A stretch of DNA of 64,000 bases, from the NCBI GenBank assembly GCA_014706295.1, contig JACSVZ010000002.1:104266047-104330046 (forward strand), written 5' to 3'. The translations under genes were made by a program, and so were the position numbers. The DNA comes from Lycocorax pyrrhopterus obiensis. Lineage: Eukaryota; Chordata; Aves; Passeriformes; Paradisaeidae. The notes under the pieces were generated by a model. It saw only the letters and a list, made by a program, of their open reading frames with translations. It was not told the origin of the DNA and ran no database searches. Numbering within the stretch: position 1 is the first letter of the stretch; the number at the start of each line of letters is the position of its first letter. Shown here one piece after another: positions 1-64,000 of the stretch.

Positions 1-1254
1 AAATACCCTACAAAACCATTATAAGTAACGTATATACTGATAAACTCTGCAAGCAATAAATATGTCTAACAGCATCAGAAACCCTTTAGCAGGTCTTCAC
101 AAAAGCAGTCTGGAACCAACTCTCCCATTCTCTTGGCACTGCTCATTGCAAACAATTGAACTTTCTGAAGGAAGTTCAGAGGTGAGATTCCAGTGCAGTT
201 ATCCACAGCATTTCCGTTCTCCTTCAGAGGAAAACAATACAATGTTCTTTAAAAGCAAGGCCATTGACCCCAGTAAAGGTGCAGGACTGGAATTAAGATG
301 CGAAGTGAAATTTGGTGACAAAAAGCGCAAACCTCGACGATGGAAACGGGATCACCAGCAGAAACGGGAGGCAGAATGGCACAATGGAATGTTAACTGCA
401 CTTTGCTGAAGTTCGTAGTGACTCAGAGCAGACAAAAAATGCCTGGAATAAGCTGTGTGCCTCTACAGACACACCTTTGACCACTTCCAATCACTACCAC
501 AATAAGTCTTCTTTAGCAAGCCGAGATTTTGCTGAAAATCTGTAAAATACAGCACGCAGTGATACCCTACATGCACAGTAAGTGCCTGAAATACCAGGCT
601 TTAGGAAAGCCACATCCTTCTACCTGTGCTTCGGTTTTACATAAATATATTACAGCAACTGTACCTTTTTAAAACACAACCCCCTTAGAAGTCACCATTT
701 TAAAAACCCTTCCAAAAAGGTTCAGATTTCAGATGTATTCAGTGCTTGTGATGGGTAATAAGACAGAATACTCAAAAGCAAGTCTAAATGAGTTAGACTA
801 AATTAGCCTACAAAGGAACTCAAATGACTGACTTTTCAGTATTTCTAACAGAAAGCACCTTCTGATTTGCCCAATGTTCTGATTTTTTTAAAAAAACATT
901 TCTTATTTTGCATACTTAAGACCTACGAAGCACAAGGCTCTTCCCATTTTCCAGGAAGACAACACATTCAGTCACTGAACAAGCCAGCTGCACAGACTTT
1001 TTGGGTTTGAATTTTTGAACAGTCATGCATCCACTGCTAAATATGCAGAAGAGTTAGCAATTATTAATCTGTAGTGTCACCGGTTTTGACAATGCAGCAC
1101 TCAAGAGGAAGAACGGAAGAGCATGAGTGTCTTCTCTTCAGAGATTGCAACCAAGACTTCGTGCAAAATAAGAGAAACTTGTTAATTTGAAAACAATGGA
1201 AAGTAAGAAAAAGGAAGCATGTAATTTCCCTGCTGATCAGAAAACACAGCGCAT

Positions 1255-1410
1255 TCAATTCACAGAATGGGTCATACTGGAATGGGCCACAGAGAGTTAT
1301 CCTGTCCAACCTCGCTGCTCCAGCAGGGCCATCCCAGAGCACATGGCACAGGATTGTGCCCAGACCGTTCTTGAATATCCCCAGTGAGGGAGACTCCACT
1401 AGATTTGGAT
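1255..1410 (-). mobile_element. CR1 LINE 3' fragment
   Basis: On the minus strand it reads through 'gggatattcaagaacggtc' and 'cctgtgccatgtgctctggg' to a 'gacccattctgtg' end, typical of avian CR1 3' termini. 5'-truncated. Confidence 0.85.
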
Positions 1411-1671
1411 GAGTTCAGGAAAAATCCTGCTATATTGACATAAGTATCCCAGTTTGCCAACCACAGCCAAAATTGTGGACAAACTGTGTCCTGAGACTGC
1501 CTACAACCTAAAAAACCGAAGAGCCCAAATAGGCCAGATCTGTGAGATATTATCGAGGCAATAACTGGTCCTAGAAGTGTCACTGGAGGTTTTGTTCTTG
1601 AAGTCTTCCATTGAAACCTTTCCTCACAGCAAGAAGAGCCAGAAGGATGTGATATAATTAAAGAAAGCTTT

Positions 1672-1885
1672 AACTTTAGGTTTAGGCCAGACACTACGAA
1701 GAATTTATTCACAAAAAGGGTGCTTAGACACTGGAATGGGCCGCCCAGGGAGGTGGTGGAGTCACCACGCCTGCAGGGGTTTAAGAAAGGACTGGATGTG
1801 GCACTCAGTGCCCCGGTCTAGTTGACGTGGTGGTGTTCGGTCACAGGCTGGACTTGGGGTTTTCCAACCCAACTGAGTCTGTAGC
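1672..1885 (+). mobile_element. CR1 LINE 3' fragment
   Basis: Contains the CR1 landmarks 'gaatgggccgcccagggagg', 'tggtggagtcacca' and 'ggactggatgtggcactcag', then 'ggtctagttgacgtggtgg'. Head-to-head with the preceding fragment. Confidence 0.85.
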
Positions 1886-2099
1886 ATATAATGGATTTCA
1901 AAGAGTGGAGGCAGACACACCTAAATAAACTGGGAGGCGCGGATGCAGAGTTCTGGCTCACCGGAGGGACAGCACCACTTCTCTTTCAGCAGAAAGCCGG
2001 AGCAAACCGAGCCAGGGCAGTGCCGAGGCACGGCGGCCCGCCAGACGCGAGTGACACCCGCCCTCCCACCGGCAGCGCCAGGCCAACGCTGCCTCCCTG

Positions 2100-2136
2100 C
2101 TTCCCTCCCTTCCTTCCTTCCCTCCCTCCCTCCTCC
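2100..2136. repeat. Pure polypyrimidine tract (CTTCC/CCCT type)
   Basis: 37 uninterrupted pyrimidines on the plus strand, that is polypurine on the USP14 sense strand in intron 1. Such tracts can form triplex structures. Confidence 0.8.
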
Positions 2137-2195
2137 GCCGGCCGGGCCGCGCCTCCCGGGGCGCTCCCGCCGCCGGCCGGGCCGGGATCGGCGCG

Positions 2196-2201
2196 CACGT
2201 G
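2196..2201. promoter_or_regulatory. CACGTG E-box at the start of USP14 intron 1
   Basis: Palindromic CACGTG in a GCGCGCACGTGCGAGG context, about 80 bases downstream of the exon 1 donor and within the CpG island. A candidate USF/MYC-type site by motif only. Confidence 0.35.
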
Positions 2202-2278
2202 CGAGGCGCCTCCCGCTCCCGCTCCCGCTGGGGCACCGCCCGCCCGCTCCCGGCAGGGCCCGGCGGGGCCGCGCTCAC

Positions 2279-2294
2279 CTGAGAAGAGCGGCAT
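2279..2294 (-). CDS. USP14: Probable USP14 first coding exon (partial gene)
   Basis: USP14 is the ubiquitin-specific protease that docks on the proteasome 19S particle through an N-terminal ubiquitin-like domain and trims ubiquitin from substrates. Here ATG at 2292-2294 on the minus strand reads Met-Pro-Leu-Phe-Ser plus one base, then the donor GTGAGC. Human USP14 begins Met-Pro-Leu-Tyr-Ser-Val with the intron after the first base of the Val codon, the same length and phase. The ATG has a favourable GCC before it and lies in a CpG island. The neighbour ROCK1 supports the call. Exon 2 would lie below position 1; I did not find it in the window. Five residues are thin evidence on their own. Confidence 0.75.
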
Positions 2295-2380
2295 GGCGGA
2301 GCGGCGTGTCCCGGGCGGGCGCGGGCGGGCGGGCGCAGGGCGGCGGGGCGCGGCGCTGGCGGGGCGGACGGGCGCGGGCG

Positions 2381-2397
2381 GGCGGCGGCGGCGGCGG
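2381..2397. repeat. GGC trinucleotide repeat in the USP14 upstream/5' UTR region
   Basis: Five GGC units followed by GG on the plus strand, about 90-105 bases upstream of the ATG. On the USP14 sense strand it reads as GCC repeats and may be transcribed as 5' UTR. Confidence 0.75.
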
Positions 2398-2481
2398 GTC
2401 CCGGCCCCGCTCGGGGTCTCATTCAAACCAGCCCCCGGGATGACGCTGCAAGCGCGGCCGCTCGGCGGAAGCGGGGCGGGA

Positions 2482-2499
2482 GCGGTGCGCGCGCACCGC
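2482..2499. promoter_or_regulatory. Perfect 18-bp palindrome with NRF1-like core
   Basis: GCGGTGCGC followed by its exact reverse complement. The centre TGCGCGCGCA resembles an NRF1 dimer site. It lies about 190 bases upstream of the USP14 ATG in the CpG island. Confidence 0.5.
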
Positions 2500-2704
2500 C
2501 GGAACGGCCGGAACGGGCGGGGCCGGCGGCGGGAGCGGGCTGGGGACGGGCTGGGGCCCGTGTCCGGTTAATCCTGCGAGCTGTGGGCAGAGCCGCCGCA
2601 GGGGTCCAGGATGGGCTCTGGAACGGGACCGACCTGGACGGGGTGCAAGCGGTGTTGGTGCCGCGGGCAGGGAACGTCGGTGCGGAGGGCGCAGGGCTGG
2701 AGGG

Positions 2705-3207
2705 AGAGTGTGTCCGGTTCTGGGATCGCCAGTACAACGAAGACGTGGAGCTCCTGGAGCGGGTCTAGAGAAGGGCAACAAAGATGATTAAGGGACTGGA
2801 GCATCTCTGTTGCGATGATACGCTGAAAACTGGGCCTATTCGGCCTCGAGAAGAGACGACTGAGAGCGGACCTCGTCAGTGTGTGTAAATATCTAAAGGG
2901 AGGTGCCTGGAGGATGGAGCCAGGCTCTCCTCGGCGGTACAAAGCAGTAGGACAAGAGGCAACGGGCAGAAACTGATGCACAGGAAGTTCCATCTGAACG
3001 TGAGGAAGAACTTTTCTGTGCAGGTTACTGTGCACTGGAACAGATTGCCCAGAGAGGGTGAGGATTCCCCCTGACTGATATGATGGAGATAATCAAGAAC
3101 CATCGGGATGCAATCCTGAGCCATGTGCCTTCACACAGCCCTGCTTGAGCACTGTGACCCTCTGTGGTCCCTCCCAACCTGACCCATTCTGTGACTGATT
3201 CTGTGAG
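2705..3207 (+). mobile_element. CR1 LINE 3' segment abutting the CpG island
   Basis: About 500 bases with CR1 landmarks: 'ccagtacaacgaagacgtgg', 'caacaaagatgattaaggga', 'aaatatctaaagggaggtgc', and the terminal 'gacccattctgtgactgatt'. Its 5' half retains many CpGs and merges with the USP14 CpG island. Confidence 0.9.
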
Positions 3208-6200
3208 AGCTGAGGTGGGCTGTTGCACCCCCGGGGGTCTGGCCAAAAGCTGTGGTGGCACAAGGCAGGGGAAGGGAGGCAGAAAAAATAAAAAGGCTCT
3301 AGTGGATGAAATAGGTTTAGTTTATAGGAAAGGGTGAAGTGGGAGCTAAAATTATCAACAAAAGAACTTCATTGGGAGGAGAGGAGATGAATAATCAACC
3401 AGCAATGATTTTTAGGCTTGGTGATACATAAGGAGCACTGAAGGATGTGCGTGATGGCAACAGCCAGGAGCCTTCAGCATGATAAACCCCAAGTTGTAAA
3501 CATTAAAACCAGTAGATGTGGAGACCTGAATCTCAACTGCTTCTACAAAAACTCCTGGTATTAGGGTGTGGTTAAGGAAACCAAAGCAGTGCTTAAACAT
3601 ATAAAGGAGAGAATGCCAGAAAGAAACATCTCTTCCTTGGACTGCTCCTAGCTCCCACCTCTAGAAACCCAATGCACCTCTTCTGCTTACAGGTGCAGCT
3701 GTGAAGAGCTTCTGCCACAGCTTATACCACTGTCTGGTTGTCGGCATGTGCACTTCTGGACATGTTTTTGCCATAGAGGTGATATCCTAAACAAGAAGGA
3801 GCTTTTCCTTGCTTTTCCCCAAACGTGATTTTCAGTTCCAAACAGCAGAAGAATGAAATAGGAAATGGCCGTAAAAGTAATCCAGGGTTTGAACGTAGGC
3901 CTTAAAGTGAAAGGCTTAGAAATTTCTGTCTTTTCAGTTTGTCACGGAGAAGAAGAGTGAAAGTTGATGTTATTGTCCAGTGTAGGCTCCTAGATGTGAA
4001 AAGGAGGTTTGGGGGAGCAAGGATTACATTTCACAGAGAAGCTCCAACAGGTGTTATGCTGAAATTATGCTGGATTATGCTGGATCTTGAATTAAGATGG
4101 AGTTTACAATTACTAAAGCGATTTAAGTGTTCAAATTGACCAGCAAAAGCGATGAATCTTTTGTTACTTGGACTTGCTGATAGGAGCTTTCTAGAAAAGC
4201 TTTGATCCAGTTCTAGGGTAAGATCCTGCAGACCATCTATTCCAAGTGAGAGCAGATCCCAGCTGCCTGCCTGTGAATCTAAGTGTGGGATAATCTCCAG
4301 TTGAACATTTTGTTCTTAATACCAATGGTGACCTATGTAGAGTCACATTTACTCATGCCAGCTGCATGGAAGTGGAATGCTCTACGGCCTGAAGCTGCAC
4401 TGAATACATCCTTCCCTGTAGAGAAACCCTTAGCTGATCAGTGCTCAGGCAGTCACAGACCATGCGTTTCCGGGATTTGGGAAAGGCACTAGAGGGTGCT
4501 GTGCTGAAAGAGAAGAAAACGGGATTTGTATCGGCAGGAAGAATCATCCCGACCTCTGCAAGGTGAAGAACCGCTACCTCCCTCTTTTTTCCTCCGAGAC
4601 CGCGTAGGCCTCTTCCTGCAGTAACAGCCATGTGCCTTTTGACTAAAGGAGGGGGTCAATAGATGCTGGTTCCCCCGAATCTTACACAAACTGACGTAAG
4701 GAGTGTGGAGAGAGAGTGCAACCTGATGTATAAATACGAGCTAGGATTACCTTGACGACATTAAAACTGTAAAAGCTTGGTTGAACATTATTAAGTGCAT
4801 CTCTTTTCTTAGTAAATACAGGCCCTGGGAGAACCTTGGGTGGGGGCATGGGGACACTGGAAGTGCCTGCCCTGGCTGTGTCTCTGTGGCCTGTGACAGG
4901 GCCATCCGAGCAGGGCTCCTTCCCATCCTGAGCTGGTTGGATACAGGCCAGCTTGGATCCAAAAGCTGGGGCTGTCATCAGCACCATAGTGCACGTAGGC
5001 CAACAGGCCTGGCAGGATTTGTGGATGCTGGAAGATGGCTCAGAGCAAGTCCAGATCTGTTTAGAAAAGGCTTTTAATGCTGTGAAATCTCCCGTGGGCC
5101 GGTTCCGAGGAGCACAAGTGGTAGGTGAACCCTCAGACAGTACAAGCAGGTGCTGTGATACGGCAAAAGGTGTGGGGAAGGAAACCAAACCCCTTTGCAA
5201 GGCGTGCTTTAGGCACCTGTGTGATACCTGTGATTGACTTTAAATAACCAGAGACTCAGGAATTAAAATGCTGCATTTACATTTCTTGTTTCTTTAAAGG
5301 TCAAGGTGAGTTACCCTCATTCAATGTATTGGCAGGTGCATTTATTAATGTATAATTTATTTAATGTGGGGAATATAATGTTCTTGGGAACCACCCCCTC
5401 TATCATAGAATAGTTTGGGTTGGAAGGGACCACGGGCAGGGATGCCATGCTCTAGATCAGGTTGCCCAGGGCCCCATCCAACCTGGCCTTGAACACTTAG
5501 GGGGATGAGGCATCTACAGCCCCAGTGTATCTTCTGTGCATCTTCGGTAAAGGAAACGTAGCAATCCAGGAGATGTTTAAAGTACCAACAGCACCTGTTT
5601 TTGTGTTATCTCTTCCATTTCAGCAGTTTTCAGCAGTTTTACATTCTGGGTCACAATGTACAGCTGGGGGAAGGAACAAGGACAAAACTCTATTTGCATT
5701 TTTAATGTTTGTAACTAGTACATAAAACAAATCCCAGTAGAGTTCACCAGAACGGAGGGAAGCTCAGCACCTGCTGCCCCCTCCTCTTGCTGCACAATTC
5801 TTGACTTGCTTCTGGCTACAGCCTGAGTGGCTCCAGTAGGAAAATCCCACCTGTGGAAGAGGCCGTATCCTTTTATTATCAGGCTGTTTTACTACAGTTA
5901 GCTACTCTTTCCATTTTCTCTCCTGTTGCCTTCAGCAGGAATAGGGAGGCTTGAAGAGAGAATCAGGTTTTTTGCATTCTACCACTGCCAGTGAACCTAA
6001 TACAGTCATAAAAAACCAAAAAGGTGGAGGCAAATCAACAAAAACAGGATCATGTAAGAATCTGGACTTCTTGATTTCTCAAGCAGCTTGTAAAATTACA
6101 GCTTCATCAGTATAAAGGCAGCCAGGGTGATTTATGCTGGCTCTTCACAGCTTACACGTTTCACATCTCTTGAAGACTTTCAGTTAAGATTGTAAGCATT

Positions 6201-7559
6201 ATTTCTCCTAACAGTAGAAACCTGTGGCTGCTTTTTTTATTCAAAGTATAGCTATTCCTGTAGATAGGCACCTGGCTTACAGTAAACAGGTGCCAACATC
6301 AGTGTACCAGAACACGCAAACTGTAATTTGCACGTCTAGACTTTATTATTACAGCATTTTAGTTGCAATTTATCCCAGACACACAAGTCAATGTAATTTT
6401 ACACTTCATTATGTCTGCTGTTGCTTTCCCAAGTAAAATCAGCATTTAAAAAGAACTGCAGAACTTCAGCATTACTAAAAAACTCTGGAAATGACAGTAA
6501 GTGCCAATCTGTAGAGCAAAAACCATTTTTCCACAATGCCTCCCTCTTCCCACTAGTCATTAGCTGTTCAGAACAGGGTTTATGCTATTTTTCAGATTCA
6601 TGAAATATGAAATTACAAGATACTACTTTTTATTAATAAATTACTCAAGCAAAAGGTTTTGAGCCTGCAGAGGTAGCCAGTTACACATAAAGGAAAGCAG
6701 AAAAGCAATCCTCAACCTAATCTGGGTCTGGAGAGACCACAGGCCTTTCCAACTGCTCCAAATTTCCTATTACAATGTGCATATTTAAGTAAGATATGTT
6801 TAATCATTTTACTATATTTTTCCCCTCCCAGTATGTGACAGGAGATTAAAGCAGGACATAATTATCCTTTTTACTGCTTGACAAGCTCAACAGTCAACAC
6901 GAATGGTGATCTGGAAGGTTGTCTTTAGTGTGCTCCAGCCACAGCTTCCATATTGCTGACATTTCTGACACAGCAAGCTCAACATAGAGGAACTTCCTGA
7001 AATTACATGAATGGCTTCTATTTATCTGTACTTCCCAGCTCTGTGACCTTCAAAGGACATACAATCATTCACATGTAATTTGTCCTTACTGCTCTACTGT
7101 TCTGCAAGCCTTGGTGGATTACCCAGGAAGATTTATGGACAGCTAGCTACATGGGATGTGCAGGCTGTTCCAAAAAAACCCAAACAAGCCTAACCCCAAA
7201 ACCCCCCACCAACAAAAACTACCTCGTCTATTGAACAGTGTTGCCTCCTGCAAATAAGTGGGATTTCTGAAGCTCCTAACCTGCATCATGAAGGATGAAG
7301 GAATCACAAGACCAGCTCAGGGTGGTGGTTGAATAATAAATATAAATTAGGCTACTACAGAAGGCCATGTGAATAAGGAAATGAAAACATTATTTAATAT
7401 GGTATTTACTTATTCATTAGTATTAAAAAAAAAAAATCAGAGTGCCATGGGCACTACGCTGCAAATGCATCTTGTACTTGGAAACTGTTGCAATGCCTGA
7501 ATGCTTAGAAAGATGTATAAGCTACAGTCAGGAGAAAACACCATGCCAGTCGTTTTCAA
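3208..7559. other. Intergenic region between ROCK1 3' end and the USP14 upstream region
   Basis: About 4.4 kb without a recognised gene. It contains a CR1 fragment at 5403-5523. A moderately GC-rich stretch about 4690-5200 has a 172-codon open frame on the minus strand that I cannot assign. Confidence 0.8.
5403..5523 (-). mobile_element. CR1 LINE 3' fragment
   Basis: Plus strand reads 'tcatagaatagtttgggttg', 'gaagggacc', 'aggttgcccagggccccatc', the reverse complement of the CR1 3' end. Severely 5'-truncated. Confidence 0.9.
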
Positions 7560-7580
7560 ATGGGTCTTTCCATAAATTAC

Positions 7581-7586
7581 TTTATT
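7581..7586 (-). promoter_or_regulatory. Polyadenylation signal AATAAA (ROCK1, probable main signal)
   Basis: AATAAA in the context gagAAATAAAgtaatttatgg, inside a block conserved with the human ROCK1 3' end. Cleavage would be expected about 10-30 bases further, near 7555-7570. Confidence 0.7.
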
Positions 7587-7633
7587 TCTCATTAAATGAG
7601 CACAGAGTCATTACCATATTAATAACAGATATG

Positions 7634-7639
7634 TTTATT
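7634..7639 (-). promoter_or_regulatory. Polyadenylation signal AATAAA (ROCK1, upstream of the pair)
   Basis: TTTATT on the plus strand, within a conserved block of the ROCK1 3' UTR. It lies 48 bases before a second AATAAA. Confidence 0.6.
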
Positions 7640-8809
7640 ATTACATATCCATCAGTGCGGCTTTCAATACCACTTGAAACATGCAAATCGTCCTAAGGAC
7701 GAATCAGTTTTCCAGTGCTTCTTATTTAATACACAACTGCAAAGCCATTATAAATTACTGAGGAGGTATTTGGTTAAGAAATAAAATAAAATAAAACCAT
7801 ACTGCCCATACCATGAATGTATTCCTGCTACAAAGCAAGAGTCTGACAGCATTTACTGAAATTCCTGAATTACCCAGAGCTTTTGCATCTTTTTTATTTT
7901 TTTTGCATTGCCTACACATCTCTTGGCTTATGAACAAGAATCAGTCTTTCTTTGTAAGAGGAATTCTCATTCAAAGATTGTACTTAATTTAGAAAATGCA
8001 TCTAGCATCTACAATACTTCAACCAATTAAAATTCAGTAAAAACTACTGATACGCAATAGTTTTTTAGAGGTTTCTTTTCTTTAGTTTTAGGTTTCTACA
8101 TTTATCGACATGGCAATAATACAATTATCTCAAATTAAGGCACTAAAAGAACAATGTAAAACCAAGTAAAAGTGTTCTAAGAATAATTTACAGTTCAAAC
8201 AGTGCATATATTTCTTAAATGTTTGTTAACTTAATGTACGTTATCACTTAAAATTGTAAGGCAATACATTATACAGTAATAGAAATGATGTACCCCAAAA
8301 TATGCTTCCAAACTCGGTGGTTCTTTTTACTGTTAGTTTCTAATGCCTCTAACAATAAAATAATTCAGTATGGCTTGGCAAAAATGCATAGATTAAAGGC
8401 AATTACTTGTTTTCCCCCCTTTACAAACCTGCTGCATCAGTATTTTGTAAAGCATAATGCAAAATATTTAACACTTTGATCCATTCCATAGTGGGTGGTT
8501 AGCATTAAGGCTGTAAAGAACTCTGCAGTGAAGGCACTGAAGTTCAAGTGATAAGGCTTCATTTTAAGCTAGTTCTGCAGTCTTCAAGAGCACGACTTAA
8601 GAGTCTTGAAAGCAATTGCAGTCCTTCTCATTGAGAAACCTTCCTCTTCTACTCCGTTTCATATGCTCATCTTGACATAAATATCCCCTTCACAGGGTTA
8701 ACAGTCCTTTTCTTTCACTGGTACGAAAGTTGGCTGCATTTCATCGTGACTGACAGGCTTTTTTAAAAAATCCAAAAAGGCAGCACCTTTTTTATACACC
8801 TAGCTAAGC

Positions 8810-8815
8810 TTTATT
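8810..8815 (-). promoter_or_regulatory. Possible proximal polyadenylation signal AATAAA in ROCK1 3' UTR
   Basis: AATAAA about 250 bases after the stop codon. Use of this site would make a very short 3' UTR. The sequence alone cannot show that it is used. Confidence 0.3.
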
Positions 8816-9061
8816 TGCTTTAACTTGCATTACATAGTAATAATTAATCTAATCTACCTTGAGGCAAACCCGCAATTAAACACCCTCAGCGTGCTTTTGT
8901 GCCAAAGCAAGGAGGAGACAGTAATAGCAATCTTAACCCTGAAGCCTGTGATAGTTATGCTGAAAGGAACAACAGCCCGTCTGCACTGCTCTGTGTGGTT
9001 AAAAAAAGCCCTGTTTCTCTGACTGCATCCCACGAGGTTCCATTAAGCACTGTACATGTGG

Positions 9062-64000
<54,939 letters not shown>

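Larger units (their letters stand above)
1..2278 (-). other. USP14: Probable USP14 intron 1 (5' part), with two CR1 fragments
   Basis: Follows the exon 1 donor at 2278. The CpG island covers the upper end and CR1 fragments occupy about 1255-1410 and 1672-1885. I searched for USP14 exon 2 (the VTVKWGKEKF region) and did not see it here. An open frame at 62-409 on the plus strand has no recognised similarity. Confidence 0.65.
1950..2760. promoter_or_regulatory. USP14: CpG island, probable USP14 promoter and first exon
   Basis: A sharply GC- and CpG-rich block in otherwise AT-rich sequence, covering the candidate USP14 ATG and start of intron 1. It contains GC boxes (for example GGGGCGGG at 2473-2480), GGC repeats and an NRF1-like palindrome. 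No TATA box was seen. The transcription start cannot be fixed from sequence but should lie above 2294. Long open frames in this block (up to 226 codons) result from low stop-codon density. Confidence 0.85.

Noticed and set aside
62..409. 115-codon open frame on the plus strand with a Lys/Arg-rich C-terminus
   Set aside because: No recognised similarity, no splice or promoter context, and it lies in probable USP14 intron 1 on the opposite strand. Treated as chance.
1891..2571. 226-codon open frame and several others in the GC-rich block
   Set aside because: Low-complexity Arg/Ala/Pro/Gly frames open in several phases on both strands because CpG islands contain few stop codons.

Overview
The window is vertebrate nuclear DNA, most likely from a bird. 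Coding sequence is split into short exons with GT-AG introns. Scattered CR1 LINE fragments have the typical avian 3' end (a 'gttggaagggacc' / 'ccattctgtga' type tail). Introns are compact: exon 2 to the last exon of ROCK1 spans about 52 kb. I see no prokaryotic genes, operons, tRNAs, rRNAs or CRISPR arrays. Many short open frames in the introns are chance reading frames.

Almost the whole window is one gene on the minus strand, ROCK1 (Rho-associated coiled-coil kinase 1). Exon 2 lies at 60801-60882 and the last coding codon and stop at 9062-9065, with a 3' UTR down to about 7560. I could place 32 consecutive exons, numbered 2-33 by the human gene. Each has consensus splice dinucleotides and compatible phases, with no frameshift and no internal stop. 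They encode 1324 residues. With a 31-residue first exon as in human (upstream, beyond 64000), the protein would be 1355 residues against 1354 in human. The kinase residues then fall at the human numbers: K105, HRD D198 and DFG D216. Exons 3-9 carry the kinase domain, exon 10 the C-terminal kinase tail, exons 11-27 the coiled coil (Rho-binding part in exons 25-26), and exons 28-32 the PH domain with a C1 zinc finger inserted (exon 31).

Below ROCK1, about 5.2 kb away, is a CpG island (roughly 1950-2760). It holds a 16-base coding first exon on the minus strand (2279-2294, Met-Pro-Leu-Phe-Ser plus one base, then GTGAGC). This fits exon 1 of USP14, the proteasome-associated deubiquitinase, so 1-2278 would be the start of USP14 intron 1. 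The two genes lie head-to-tail on the same strand. This is the arrangement expected before the human-specific chromosome 18 inversion that separated them.

The most interesting observations are: (1) the exonic sequence at the caspase-3 site of ROCK1 is four codons shorter than in human, changing DETD-G to LPTD-G; (2) the preserved USP14-ROCK1 junction; (3) a CR1 element abutting the USP14 CpG island and a perfect 18-bp NRF1-like palindrome inside the island; (4) small structural elements in introns. I found no new biological system; this is an intact, conserved locus with a few lineage-specific features.
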